DNA of 11,490 nt from NCBI GenBank assembly GCA_964605185.1, contig CAZSBF010000127.1, forward strand, positions 1 through 11,490, in the 5' to 3' direction. The notes beneath the pieces are model-generated. The model worked only from the letters and a program-made list of their open reading frames with translations, did no database searches and was not told where the DNA came from. A program made the translations under genes and the position numbers. The DNA comes from JACRIM01 sp964605185 (lineage in GTDB: Bacteria; Planctomycetota; Phycisphaerae; UBA1845; UTPLA1). Of the stretch, positions 1 through 6,439 are shown one piece after another (within the stretch, counting starts at the first letter, position 1; the number at the start of each line of letters is the position of its first letter).

Positions 1-1
1 G

Positions 2-214
2 CAGCGATGCCGCGAGCGGGGGCATACACGCGTCATCGTCCTCGGTCACGAGTCTTACTATCCCCGATTCGGTTTCCTTCCCGCATCGCGATACGGAATT
101 CGCGCGCCATTCGAAGTGCCCGATGCGGCATTCATGGCTATTGCGCTTTCGCCCGGCGCGCTGGACGATTCTGCAGGAATGGTGGTCTATCCACCTGCGT
201 TTATGAATGTGTGA
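2..214 (+). CDS. GNAT family N-acetyltransferase, C-terminal part (5' end outside window)
   Basis: The frame is open from the left edge and ends at TGA 212-214, leaving about 70 C-terminal residues. It contains VIVLGHESYYPRFGF, followed by an ending of the form RAPFEVPD..FMAI.L.PGAL...G.V.YPPAF. This is the typical C-terminal half of YhbS-like GNAT acetyltransferases, which move an acetyl group from acetyl-CoA to an amine. The acetyl-CoA-binding motif A would lie upstream, outside the window, so the substrate cannot be judged. The last 14 bases overlap the 3' end of the convergent minus-strand gene, whose own C-terminal domain is also a GNAT fold. No terminator is visible between the two. The family call is fairly secure; the function is unknown. 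Confidence 0.8.
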   Translation, partial: QRCRERGHTRVIVLGHESYYPRFGFLPASRYGIRAPFEVPDAAFMAIALSPGALDDSAGMVVYPPAFMNV

Positions 215-2111
215 CGGCAGGTCGCGGCGGTTTGCGTCGGACCGGTCGCTGTGCCTCGTCGAATGGCATCCGCAGCGAGAGCGTCTCGCCGTGCAGCGTG
301 CTCTCCACCGGGCAGCCGAGCTTCTCAAAGACGCGAATCATCCGCAGGTTGGTTGCCAGCACGTCAGCCGTGAATCCGGACAAACCGCGCGAGCGTGCAA
401 TATCGGCGAGCCGATGCGTGAGCAGGCTGGCGATACCTCGTCCCTGATACTCATCCGCGATGACGCATGCGGCCTCGGCATAATTCGTTTCAGTATCTAG
501 GGCCCAGAGTGCCATGCCGACGACGACCTCAATCTCACCGCGGCGAGTCACGGCGACGAGGGTCATGTCCTTGTCATAGTCCACGTTGCAGAATCGCTGC
601 AGGCTCTCGTGCGGGAGAAACTTCTTCACCGCGAAGAACCGTTGATAGATGGTCTCCTGACTGAAGCGATAAAACATATCGTGCAGCATTTCCTCGTCGG
701 TGGGTTTGATCGGTCGAATGAACAAACCGGTGCCATCCGAGAGCGCGACGCGCGATTCCAGCTCCTTTGGATAGATGGGCACGCTGATCGGCAGCTCCAA
801 CTGATCCTGATAGACGTAGCAACGTTGCTTCGCCTCGGCGAGCAGCCACGGGCGGAATTTCGGATGTGCGATCGAGATCAGTGCCATCGCTCGTTCGCGG
901 ACATTCTTGCAGTGCAGGTCAGCAACGCCATATTCGGTCACGACGTAGTGCACGTCGCCGCGCGTCGTGACAACGCCGGCGCCATCTTCAAGTCGCGGAA
1001 CGATGCGCGAGATCATGCCGCCGCGGGCCGTGGATGGCATGGCAATGATGGGTTTTCCTCGCTTGGACCGAGCAGCGCCGCGGATAAAGTCGACCTGGCC
1101 GCCAATGCCGCTATAAAAACGCCTGCCGATGGAGTCGGCACAGACCTGGCCGGTAAGGTCGATCTCGAGGGCCATGTTGATGGCAATCATGTCGTCGTTC
1201 TGTGCAACGACGAACGGGTCGTTGGCGAACTCCGTGGGGTGCAATTCGACCATTGGGTTTTCGTTGACCCATTCATACGTTGACTGACGGCCCATGAGGA
1301 AGCTGGCGACGATCTTGCCGGGCAGCAGTGTCTTGCGCTTGCCGTTGATCACGCCGCGCTTGGCAAGATCCACGACGCCATCGCTGAACATCTCGGTATG
1401 CACGCCGAGGTCGTTGCGATTGCCCAGGTAATGAACCACGGCGTTGGGGATTCCGCCGATTCCAAGTTGAAGCGTCGCACCGTCAGGGATCAACTCGGCG
1501 ATTAGTTTGCCGATTTCCTCCATCTCGCCTTCAGGCGGAGGCATCACCAATTCCGGCAGCGGCCGGGCGATTTCCACCATCGCATGAATCTGATCGACGT
1601 GAATTCGGCTGGGGCTGGGCACGCGCGGCATGAGTGGGTTCACTTGCGCGACGACTAGTCGCACGGCGTCCAGCGCCGCAGGCGCAATATCGACATGCGT
1701 GCCGAAGCTGCACCAGCCGTCCTCGTTTGGGGGCGTCACAGTCATCAAGGCGACGTCGAGCGGCAACTTTCGTGCGCGAATCATCGCGGGGATTTCCGAA
1801 AGGAAGATCGGCGTGTAATCGGCGCGGCCCGCGGTCACAGCCTCACGAACATTGGGCCCAATGAAAAGGGCGTTGTGGCGGAAGCGGGAAGCGTACTCCG
1901 GCCGACAATAGGGGGCTTCGCCGAGTGTCATGAGATGGGTGATCTCGTTATCGCCGAGCTGCAGATTGTCGGAGACGAGTCCTTCGACCAGCCCCAGTGG
2001 GACAGCCGACCCCGAGGAAATGTAAAGGTGCTCGCCGCGGCGAATGAGTCGCAGTGCGGCGGAAAGCGTGGTGATCTTGTCCTTGTATCGAACTCGCCAG
2101 TCGGTGGCCAT
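201..2111 (-). CDS. Bifunctional acetyl-CoA hydrolase/CoA-transferase with C-terminal GNAT domain
   Basis: A 636-residue fusion. Residues about 10-430 form a class I CoA-transferase/acetyl-CoA hydrolase of the 4-hydroxybutyrate or butyryl-CoA:acetate CoA-transferase type. The stretch GIGGIPNAV (217-225) leads into HTEMFSDGVVDL (238-249), where E240 matches the glutamate that forms the glutamyl-CoA thioester in this family. Residues about 462-615 form a GNAT domain opening with FIRPIKPTDEEML, with acetyl-CoA loop QGRGIA at 556-561. It resembles the GNAT part of Pat-type protein acetyltransferases. The enzyme should be cytoplasmic, moving CoA between acyl groups or hydrolysing acyl-CoA. Whether the GNAT domain acetylates a protein is unknown. 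The start is ATG 2111-2109, preceded by only a weak purine run (GAGAG). It lies about 85 bases below a sigma-54-like promoter and is divergent from the 2-oxoacid oxidoreductase operon, suggesting joint control. Confidence 0.88.
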   Translation of the reverse strand: MATDWRVRYKDKITTLSAALRLIRRGEHLYISSGSAVPLGLVEGLVSDNLQLGDNEITHLMTLGEAPYCRPEYASRFRHNALFIGPNVREAVTAGRADYTPIFLSEIPAMIRARKLPLDVALMTVTPPNEDGWCSFGTHVDIAPAALDAVRLVVAQVNPLMPRVPSPSRIHVDQIHAMVEIARPLPELVMPPPEGEMEEIGKLIAELIPDGATLQLGIGGIPNAVVHYLGNRNDLGVHTEMFSDGVVDLAKRGVINGKRKTLLPGKIVASFLMGRQSTYEWVNENPMVELHPTEFANDPFVVAQNDDMIAINMALEIDLTGQVCADSIGRRFYSGIGGQVDFIRGAARSKRGKPIIAMPSTARGGMISRIVPRLEDGAGVVTTRGDVHYVVTEYGVADLHCKNVRERAMALISIAHPKFRPWLLAEAKQRCYVYQDQLELPISVPIYPKELESRVALSDGTGLFIRPIKPTDEEMLHDMFYRFSQETIYQRFFAVKKFLPHESLQRFCNVDYDKDMTLVAVTRRGEIEVVVGMALWALDTETNYAEAACVIADEYQGRGIASLLTHRLADIARSRGLSGFTADVLATNLRMIRVFEKLGCPVESTLHGETLSLRMPFDEAQRPVRRKPPRPAVTHS

Positions 2112-2206
2112 GGGGACTCTCGATTCGTACCAGTCGCGCCCGTCGCATACCCATTTGGCCGCAACGTGCGGAATTGATCGCGGGTAGCGACGCCACGAAT
2201 TCTATG

Positions 2207-2222
2207 AGCAATTACCGTGCCA
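2207..2222 (-). promoter_or_regulatory. Sigma-54 promoter (-24/-12) for the CoA-transferase/GNAT gene
   Basis: Read on the minus strand this is TGGCACGGTAATTGCT, an exact match to the sigma-54 consensus TGGCAYR-N4-TTGCW with the obligatory GG-N10-GC spacing. The predicted transcription start is near 2196, giving a leader of about 85 bases before ATG 2111. Sigma-54 promoters need an AAA+ enhancer-binding protein; candidate sites lie at 2314-2361. The motif match is directly visible; its use is inferred. Confidence 0.75.
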
Positions 2223-2313
2223 CATCGCAAATCCGGTATTTTGCAAGATCGCCCCTGGTTACTGGGGCTCAAGTGGGAGATTCGCGGCGTTTTCCGGCCT
2301 AAGCGGGTTTTGC

Positions 2314-2327
2314 CGACCATTGGGTCG
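2314..2327. promoter_or_regulatory. Candidate enhancer-binding-protein operator (CGACC-N4-GGTCG)
   Basis: CGACCATTGGGTCG is an inverted repeat with 5-base arms around 4 bases. Its centre (about 2320.5) lies within 2 bases of the midpoint between the two divergent sigma-54-like promoters, roughly 125 bases upstream of each predicted start. That distance is typical of upstream activator sites. A further GGTCG half-site lies at 2363-2367. The assignment as an activator site is inferred from position and symmetry only. Confidence 0.4.
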
Positions 2328-2332
2328 AACCT

Positions 2333-2361
2333 ATCCGCAGTGAGGTGTGAGAATCCGCAGT
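2333..2361. repeat. 9-base direct repeat ATCCGCAGT, two copies 20 bases apart
   Basis: ATCCGCAGT occurs at 2333-2341 and 2353-2361, about two helical turns apart, so both copies face the same side of the DNA. They sit about 90-115 bases upstream of the predicted start of the oxidoreductase operon. They are an alternative or additional activator site. A chance repeat cannot be excluded. Confidence 0.35.
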
Positions 2362-2421
2362 CGGTCGTGCCGCGTCCTTGCAGAATCGTAGAAAAACGAA
2401 GTTTCGGACTGGAAACTCCGG

Positions 2422-2437
2422 TGGCACCGGACTTGCC
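2422..2437 (+). promoter_or_regulatory. Sigma-54 promoter (-24/-12) for the 2-oxoacid oxidoreductase operon
   Basis: TGGCACCGGACTTGCC matches TGGCAC-N5-TTGC with exact GG-N10-GC spacing (GG 2423-2424, GC 2435-2436). It departs from the full consensus only at the base after TGGCAC and at the last base. The predicted transcription start is near 2448, about 106 bases before the GTG start of the first gene. The -24 element lies inside a small inverted repeat, TCCGGT-GGC-ACCGGA (2417-2431). No convincing sigma-70 promoter is seen nearby. Confidence 0.7.
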
Positions 2438-2464
2438 ATAAAGAACCGTGGATATGTGACAACA

Positions 2465-2490
2465 CGGGGAGGTCCCATGCCGACCCCCTG
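2465..2490 (+). promoter_or_regulatory. Leader hairpin enclosing a Shine-Dalgarno-like run and an ATG of a 10-codon reading frame
   Basis: GGTC 2471-2474 pairs with GACC 2482-2485. With A2470 bulged, GGG 2467-2469 pairs with CCC 2486-2488, and a G-T and a C-G pair extend the stem. The 7-base loop holds ATG 2477-2479. That ATG opens a short frame (MPTPCVSTDG, stop 2507-2509) directly behind the GGGGAGG at 2466-2472. It lies in the untranslated leader of the oxidoreductase operon. It might act as a leader peptide or a translation or stability element; this is speculative. Confidence 0.3.
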
Positions 2491-2553
2491 CGTTTCGACC
2501 GATGGCTGAATCGTTTGGTTGGTCAGGAGTGTTGGTCGTCGGAGGATGCGATC

Positions 2554-2775
2554 GTGGAACGCCTGAACATCGATGAACGACGCTGCAAGGGTTGCGGGCT
2601 TTGCGTTGAGTTTTGCCCGAAGCATTGCCTTGAACTCGGCAATGGAATGAACGCCATCGGGTATCACCCCGCCGAAATGCACAAACCCGAGGCATGCACG
2701 TCGTGTTCGCTGTGTGCTGAGGTTTGCCCCGAAGCCGGCATCCGAGTCTTTCGTAAGAAAAAGGGGAAGCCATGA
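2554..2775 (+). CDS. 2-oxoacid:ferredoxin oxidoreductase delta subunit (2x[4Fe-4S] ferredoxin)
   Basis: A 73-residue polyferredoxin with two cluster motifs, CKGCGLCVEFCP near the N-terminus and CTSCSLCAEVCP in the second half. Each is the CxxCxxCxxxCP pattern of a [4Fe-4S] site. As the delta subunit it passes electrons from the TPP-bound intermediate to external ferredoxin. I chose GTG 2554 because GGAGG lies at 2541-2545, 8 bases upstream, and the protein then opens as family members do (MERLNIDERRCKGCG). An in-frame TTG at 2515 would add 13 unlikely residues. It is first in the operon, below the sigma-54-like promoter. Its stop overlaps the next start (ATGA 2772-2775), as expected for subunits made in fixed ratio. 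Confidence 0.9.
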   Translation: MERLNIDERRCKGCGLCVEFCPKHCLELGNGMNAIGYHPAEMHKPEACTSCSLCAEVCPEAGIRVFRKKKGKP

Positions 2776-3917
2776 GTGCGACACTGGAGCACCCCGACAC
2801 GAAGAACGCCGTCGCATTGCCAAACGCGTGTGGGACTGAGCAACCTACGGGCACCAAACGCCTCGTCAAAGGAAATGAAGCGCTGGCGCTGGGCGCTGTG
2901 CATGGCGGACTTGAGGCATTCTTTGGTTATCCCATCACGCCGCAAAATGAGATACCAGAAATTCTATCGGGGCTACTTCCCTCACTGGGACGCGTCTTCC
3001 TCCAGGCGGAGAGTGAAGTAGCCTCGATCAATATGGTCTATGGTGCGGCGGCGGCGGGCCATCGCACCATGACAAGCAGCAGCAGCCCAGGCATCAGCCT
3101 GATGATGGAAGGGCTGAGCTACATCGCCGGCGCCCGATTGCCGTGCGTCATTATTAACGTCATGCGCGGCGGACCGGGGCTCGGCAACATCGCCCCTTCG
3201 CAGGCGGACTATTTCCAGGCGTGCAAGGGCGGCGGGCACGGAGACTATCACAGCCTTGTGCTGGCGCCGTGGAACCTGCAGGAGATGTTCGAACTTCCTG
3301 CGCTGGCCTTCGATCTGGCCGACCGCTACCGCACGCCTGTCATCATTCTGGCCGACGCGGTGCTTGGTTCGATGCTGGAGCCGGCCGTCGTGCCGGACAC
3401 AATTCCACCATTGAAAAGGGTGTCGAAAGAGTGGGCCACCGTTGGACGCGGCCGCAGAGCCGTGAAAAACGTGGTGAATTCGCTCTTTCTGGACCCGGAG
3501 GAATTGTCCGCACACAACGAACTGCTCCAGTCGACTTATCGCGAGGCACGACGGGAGATTCGGTACGACACCCGCTACACGGAGGATGCGGAGTTTCTTC
3601 TCGTCGCATTTGGAATTGCCGCCCGCGTCGGTCTTTCCGCGGTTCGACTCCTTCGAAAAGAGGGGGTGCGGATCGGGTTGCTGCGCCCCATCACACTCTT
3701 CCCATTCCCGAACGAGGCCATCAAACACCTTGCCACCCAGGTCCGGCAGACCTTTGTTTTCGAACTCAACAGCGGGCAGATGGTGGAGGATGTGAAGCTG
3801 GCGGTGAATGGAATCGGCCCGGTCGAATTTTATGGCCGAATGGGCGGCGTGTTGCCGGGGCCGGATGAATTGGCTGAGCAGATTCGCTCGCGGATCGGTC
3901 GAGGAGATTCGCTATGA
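2772..3917 (+). CDS. vorB: 2-oxoacid:ferredoxin oxidoreductase alpha subunit, VorB type
   Basis: A 381-residue subunit carrying the pyrimidine-binding and C-terminal domains. Residues 28-57 (GTKRLVKGNEAL...FFGYPITP) open the family core and contain the YPITP motif (53-57). LQAESE (77-82) holds the conserved glutamate region that activates TPP. TSSSSPGISLMMEG (101-114) and VMRGGPGLGNIAPSQADYFQ (130-149) are the signature of the VorB branch. The enzyme cleaves a 2-oxoacid with CoA to acyl-CoA, CO2 and reduced ferredoxin. The VorB-like motifs favour branched-chain oxoacids such as 2-oxoisovalerate, but 2-oxoglutarate cannot be excluded. A 27-residue N-terminal extension precedes the core. It is translationally coupled on both sides by ATGA overlaps. 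Note that naming of vorA and vorB differs between databases. Confidence 0.9.
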   Translation: MSATLEHPDTKNAVALPNACGTEQPTGTKRLVKGNEALALGAVHGGLEAFFGYPITPQNEIPEILSGLLPSLGRVFLQAESEVASINMVYGAAAAGHRTMTSSSSPGISLMMEGLSYIAGARLPCVIINVMRGGPGLGNIAPSQADYFQACKGGGHGDYHSLVLAPWNLQEMFELPALAFDLADRYRTPVIILADAVLGSMLEPAVVPDTIPPLKRVSKEWATVGRGRRAVKNVVNSLFLDPEELSAHNELLQSTYREARREIRYDTRYTEDAEFLLVAFGIAARVGLSAVRLLRKEGVRIGLLRPITLFPFPNEAIKHLATQVRQTFVFELNSGQMVEDVKLAVNGIGPVEFYGRMGGVLPGPDELAEQIRSRIGRGDSL

Positions 3918-4780
3918 GCATTGAAATGGCGATGATGGGCAAGGCCACGGTCGACGATCGTCCTGCGACCACGTGCGAAGATGTCGAATGCGTCATGTCA
4001 CGGCCCGAATCCATGACGGACAAGCCGCTTCACTATTGCCCGGGCTGCACGCACGGCATCATCCATCGGCTGGTCGGCGAGATGATGGATGAGTTCGGAT
4101 TGCTCGATCGCACCGTCGGCGTCTGTCCGGTGGGCTGTGCGGTGTTCGCATACGAATACTTTCAATGCGATGCCATCGAGGCCAGTCACGGACGTGCGCC
4201 CGCCGTAGCGACGGCGGTGAAGCGAACCGACTCCTCGCGATTCGTGTACACCTATCAGGGCGACGGTGATCTGGCCTCGATCGGCATGGCAGAGACGATT
4301 CACGCGGCGGCGCGCGGCGAACGCATCACCATCTTCTTCGTGAACAACGGCATCTATGGCATGACGGGCGGCCAGATGGCCCCGACCTCGTTGATCGGAC
4401 AGAAAACGACGACGTCACCGAGCGGGCGCATCGTCGAAATGACGGGGATGCCGATCGGCGTGTGCGAATTGCTCTCGAGTTTGAAGGGCGTCGCCTACCT
4501 CGCGCGAGTGCCGATCAGCAGCCCAAAGAACATCAACACGGCGCGCAAGTACATGCGCAAGGCCATTCGCGCCCAGTTGGAGAACAAGGGGCTGGGTCTG
4601 GTTGAGTTTCTCAGCACCTGCCCCGTGCAATGGGCCATGTCGCCGATCGCGGCGATGAAACACATCGATAACTCCGTTATTAAGACATTTCCGCCGGGCG
4701 TGTTTGTGGATCGCGTGGACCCGGCGGATGCGACATCGACGCCAATGCCGGCAGTCGCTCACACAGGAGCCGAGGCATGA
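3914..4780 (+). CDS. 2-oxoacid:ferredoxin oxidoreductase beta subunit (TPP-binding)
   Basis: A 288-residue subunit that binds the diphosphate of thiamine pyrophosphate. GDGD (116-119) through NNGIYGMTGGQ (144-154) is the TPP/Mg2+ motif. HYCPGCTHGIIHRL (40-53) is the conserved N-terminal cysteine motif of VOR/KOR beta subunits, and CPVGC lies at 71-75. The family normally begins near residue 28 (MSRPESMTDKP), so the first 27 residues are an extension. I kept the upstream ATG because GAGGAG precedes it at good spacing and it overlaps the alpha stop (ATGA 3914-3917). ATG 3995 has no such site. It partners the alpha subunit to form the catalytic core. The gamma subunit follows with another ATGA overlap. 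Confidence 0.92.
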   Translation: MSIEMAMMGKATVDDRPATTCEDVECVMSRPESMTDKPLHYCPGCTHGIIHRLVGEMMDEFGLLDRTVGVCPVGCAVFAYEYFQCDAIEASHGRAPAVATAVKRTDSSRFVYTYQGDGDLASIGMAETIHAAARGERITIFFVNNGIYGMTGGQMAPTSLIGQKTTTSPSGRIVEMTGMPIGVCELLSSLKGVAYLARVPISSPKNINTARKYMRKAIRAQLENKGLGLVEFLSTCPVQWAMSPIAAMKHIDNSVIKTFPPGVFVDRVDPADATSTPMPAVAHTGAEA

Positions 4781-5334
4781 AAAATGAAGTTTTGATCGCA
4801 GGCTTCGGCGGCCAAGGCATTCTGATGATGGGACGACTGCTGGCAGAGGCGGCCATGAAGGAGGGGTATCACGCGACGTGGTTCCCTTCATACGGCCCTG
4901 AAATGCGCGGCGGCACGGCGAATTGCACGGTCATCTTTTCCGATGAAGAAATCGGTTCGCCCATCGCCGCCAGTTATGACATTGTGATTGCGATGAATCA
5001 GCCATCCCTGGAGCGGTTCGGGCCGAAGGTTCGCCCCGGCGGGCATCTGCTGGTCAATCGCTCAATGGTACCAATCAATTGTGAACGGCGGGACATTCAA
5101 TGTGCTTATGTGCCCGCTGTGACCATCGCCGGGCAGATGGCGCAGGAGCGTGTGGCAAATGTGGTGATGTTGGGATCGCTCCTGAGCATCTGCCCGGCGC
5201 CGACGTTGGCGGCCTACGAGGAGGCCATCCGGTCGATCATCGGGGTCAAAAAGCCGGAATTCGTGAAGATCAATCTCGACGCCCTCATGGCCGGCAAGGC
5301 GGCGGTTGAGGAACAGATGTGCGCGGCCGTGTAG
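4777..5334 (+). CDS. 2-oxoacid:ferredoxin oxidoreductase gamma subunit
   Basis: A 185-residue gamma subunit of the pyruvate/ketoisovalerate oxidoreductase catalytic-domain family. It opens with EVLIAGFGGQGILMMGRLLA, the glycine-rich family signature (GFGGQG at 9-14), and carries the hallmark SYGPEMRGGTANC (38-50), involved in CoA and subunit contacts in this family. The length is typical. The start ATG 4777 overlaps the beta stop (ATGA 4777-4780) with AGGAG-like sequence upstream. Together with the delta, alpha and beta genes it completes a heterotetrameric enzyme in the order delta-alpha-beta-gamma. It is expected to be cytoplasmic and oxygen-sensitive, feeding reduced ferredoxin into anaerobic or microaerobic metabolism, or running in reverse for reductive carboxylation. 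Confidence 0.93.
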   Translation: MKNEVLIAGFGGQGILMMGRLLAEAAMKEGYHATWFPSYGPEMRGGTANCTVIFSDEEIGSPIAASYDIVIAMNQPSLERFGPKVRPGGHLLVNRSMVPINCERRDIQCAYVPAVTIAGQMAQERVANVVMLGSLLSICPAPTLAAYEEAIRSIIGVKKPEFVKINLDALMAGKAAVEEQMCAAV

Positions 5335-5350
5335 CCGGCAGGAGCTTCCC

Positions 5351-5584
5351 ATGATGAAACAACCTCTTGATTTCGAGATCGAATCCGCCAAGACCTGGCT
5401 GGACAACCACTGCCACCATGCCGGAGTTCGGCAGGTACTTCTGCGCGGTGTGGAGTATGTTGAAGCGATGGATCGCGCCGGCCTGACGCCGACGCTCACG
5501 CCGGGCGACGAGCTGTACGACTTCCTCTGCGACCCCGGCGCCGCCTCCGCCCGCTTCAAAAACTTCATGCCCCCGACCCTTTAG
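5351..5584 (+). CDS. Small protein of unknown function, last gene of the oxidoreductase operon
   Basis: A 77-residue protein that I do not recognise. It starts at ATG 5351 (a second ATG follows at 5354), with AGGAG at 5340-5344 six bases upstream and only 16 bases after the gamma subunit stop, so it is very probably co-transcribed. It is soluble and acidic to neutral. It has a histidine/cysteine cluster DNHCHHAG at about 18-25, a predicted helical middle (VLLRGVEYVEAMDRAGL) and a proline-rich end. There is no signal peptide or membrane segment. The HCHH group and one later cysteine could bind metal, but this is a guess. Context suggests an accessory role to the oxidoreductase. A chance frame is unlikely given the ribosome binding site and codon pattern. 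Confidence 0.65.
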   Translation: MMKQPLDFEIESAKTWLDNHCHHAGVRQVLLRGVEYVEAMDRAGLTPTLTPGDELYDFLCDPGAASARFKNFMPPTL

Positions 5585-5611
5585 AACGGGTCTCAAACGC
5601 ATGCTCGTTCT
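5583..5611 (+). terminator. Weak candidate terminator after the oxidoreductase operon
   Basis: AGAACG 5583-5588 can pair with CGTTCT 5606-5611 around a 17-base loop, followed by TCTTAATTA. The stem is short and the T run is poor, so this is only the best candidate between the operon and the repeat at 5615. Confidence 0.2.
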
Positions 5612-5614
5612 TCT

Positions 5615-5636
5615 TAATTAGGGACAGTCACCTATT
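5615..5636 (+). repeat. RAYT-associated repeat, copy 1 (left inverted copy)
   Basis: It contains GGGACAGTCACCTAT at 5621-5635, a perfect 15-base inverted match to 6402-6416 on the other side of the transposase gene. The 22 bases from 5615 also match copy 3 (6829-6850) in direct orientation with two differences. Such palindromic-type units are the usual partners of RAYT transposases. Confidence 0.85.
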
Positions 5637-5675
5637 TCTTGACGCCTCCCCGCGCCCACGCTTACCATTCCTCCC

Positions 5676-6395
5676 ATGCCCCGCGTCGCTCGCATCGTTC
5701 TGGCCGGCCTGCCGCATCACGTCATCCAACGCGGAAACAACCGCCAGGACGTCTTCTTCGTCGATGACGACCGCCGGGCCTATCTCGACTTCCTCGCGGC
5801 CGAAGCCGAGCGACACCAACTCACCATCCTCGCCTTCTGCCTGATGACAAACCACGTGCACCTCGTCGTCGTGCCCGAGGGCGAACGTTCGCTCGCCGCC
5901 GCCGTCGGCCGCACCCACTGGCTCTTCGCGCAATACGTCAACCGCCTCCACAACCGCAGCGGCCACCTTTGGCAGAATCGGTTCTACTCGTCGCCGCTGG
6001 AGGAAACGCACACGCAGCGGGCCTGCCTGTACGTCGAGCGAAACCCGGTCCGTGCGAGGATGGTGCGGCAGCCGTGGCGCTACGCATGGTCCAGCGCGGC
6101 CGCGCACGTCGGCGACGCGGCCGCACCGAAGTGGCTGGACGTTGATGGCTGGCACTCGCTGTGTCAGACGCACCGCTGGCGACAACAATTGCTGCGGCCT
6201 GAGGACAAGGACGATGTAACGCCGCTGCGCCAGGCGATCCGCACCGGCCGCCCGCTGGCCTCGGACGCGATGCTGGCTAAGATTGAGAAGGCGTTGGGCA
6301 GGCGACTTCGCCCGCGCCCGGTGGGCCGGCCGAAGAAGGCAGCCACGGATCGCCGAAACTCCCGTCGGAAATCGGCACGGAAGAGAGCGAGTTAA
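5676..6395 (+). mobile_element. REP-associated tyrosine transposase (RAYT, IS200-like Y1 family)
   Basis: A 239-residue, apparently intact coding region. Family features are PHHVIQRGNNRQDVFF (13-28), the HUH metal-binding motif NHVHLVVVP with H60 and H62, HLWQNRFYSSPL (97-108), and ACLYVERNPVRARMV (116-130) with Y119 as the likely catalytic tyrosine that attacks DNA. The C-terminal part (about 187-239) has the GRPLASDAMLAKIEKALGRR and GRPKK pattern of the DNA-binding tail and a very basic end. RAYTs are single-strand transposases thought to mobilise short palindromic repeats rather than themselves. The gene is bounded by the perfect 15-base inverted copies at 5621-5635 and 6402-6416, supporting a mobile unit of about 800 bases. 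There is no strong ribosome binding site. ATG 5676 gives the family's usual MPR.AR start. Confidence 0.93.
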
Positions 6396-6401
6396 TAGAT
6401 G

Positions 6402-6416
6402 ATAGGTGACTGTCCC
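6402..6416 (-). repeat. RAYT-associated repeat, copy 2 (right inverted copy)
   Basis: ATAGGTGACTGTCCC is the exact reverse complement of 5621-5635. It begins seven bases after the transposase stop and ends nine bases before the first possible start of the next small gene, so it serves as boundary for both. Confidence 0.85.
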
Positions 6417-6439
6417 GCATTATTATGGAGTGGTTTGTT

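Noticed and set aside
609..1283. Plus-strand open frame of 224 codons inside the CoA-transferase/GNAT gene
   Set aside because: Antisense shadow of a gene with clear catalytic motifs.
2515..2553. TTG start for the ferredoxin subunit
   Set aside because: GTG 2554 has GGAGG at ideal spacing and gives the usual N-terminus for this subunit.
1928..2869. Long minus-strand open frame of 313 codons across the divergent region
   Set aside because: It lies antisense to the ferredoxin and VorB starts and overlaps the CoA-transferase in another frame; its translation is rich in Arg, Pro and Ser and matches no family.
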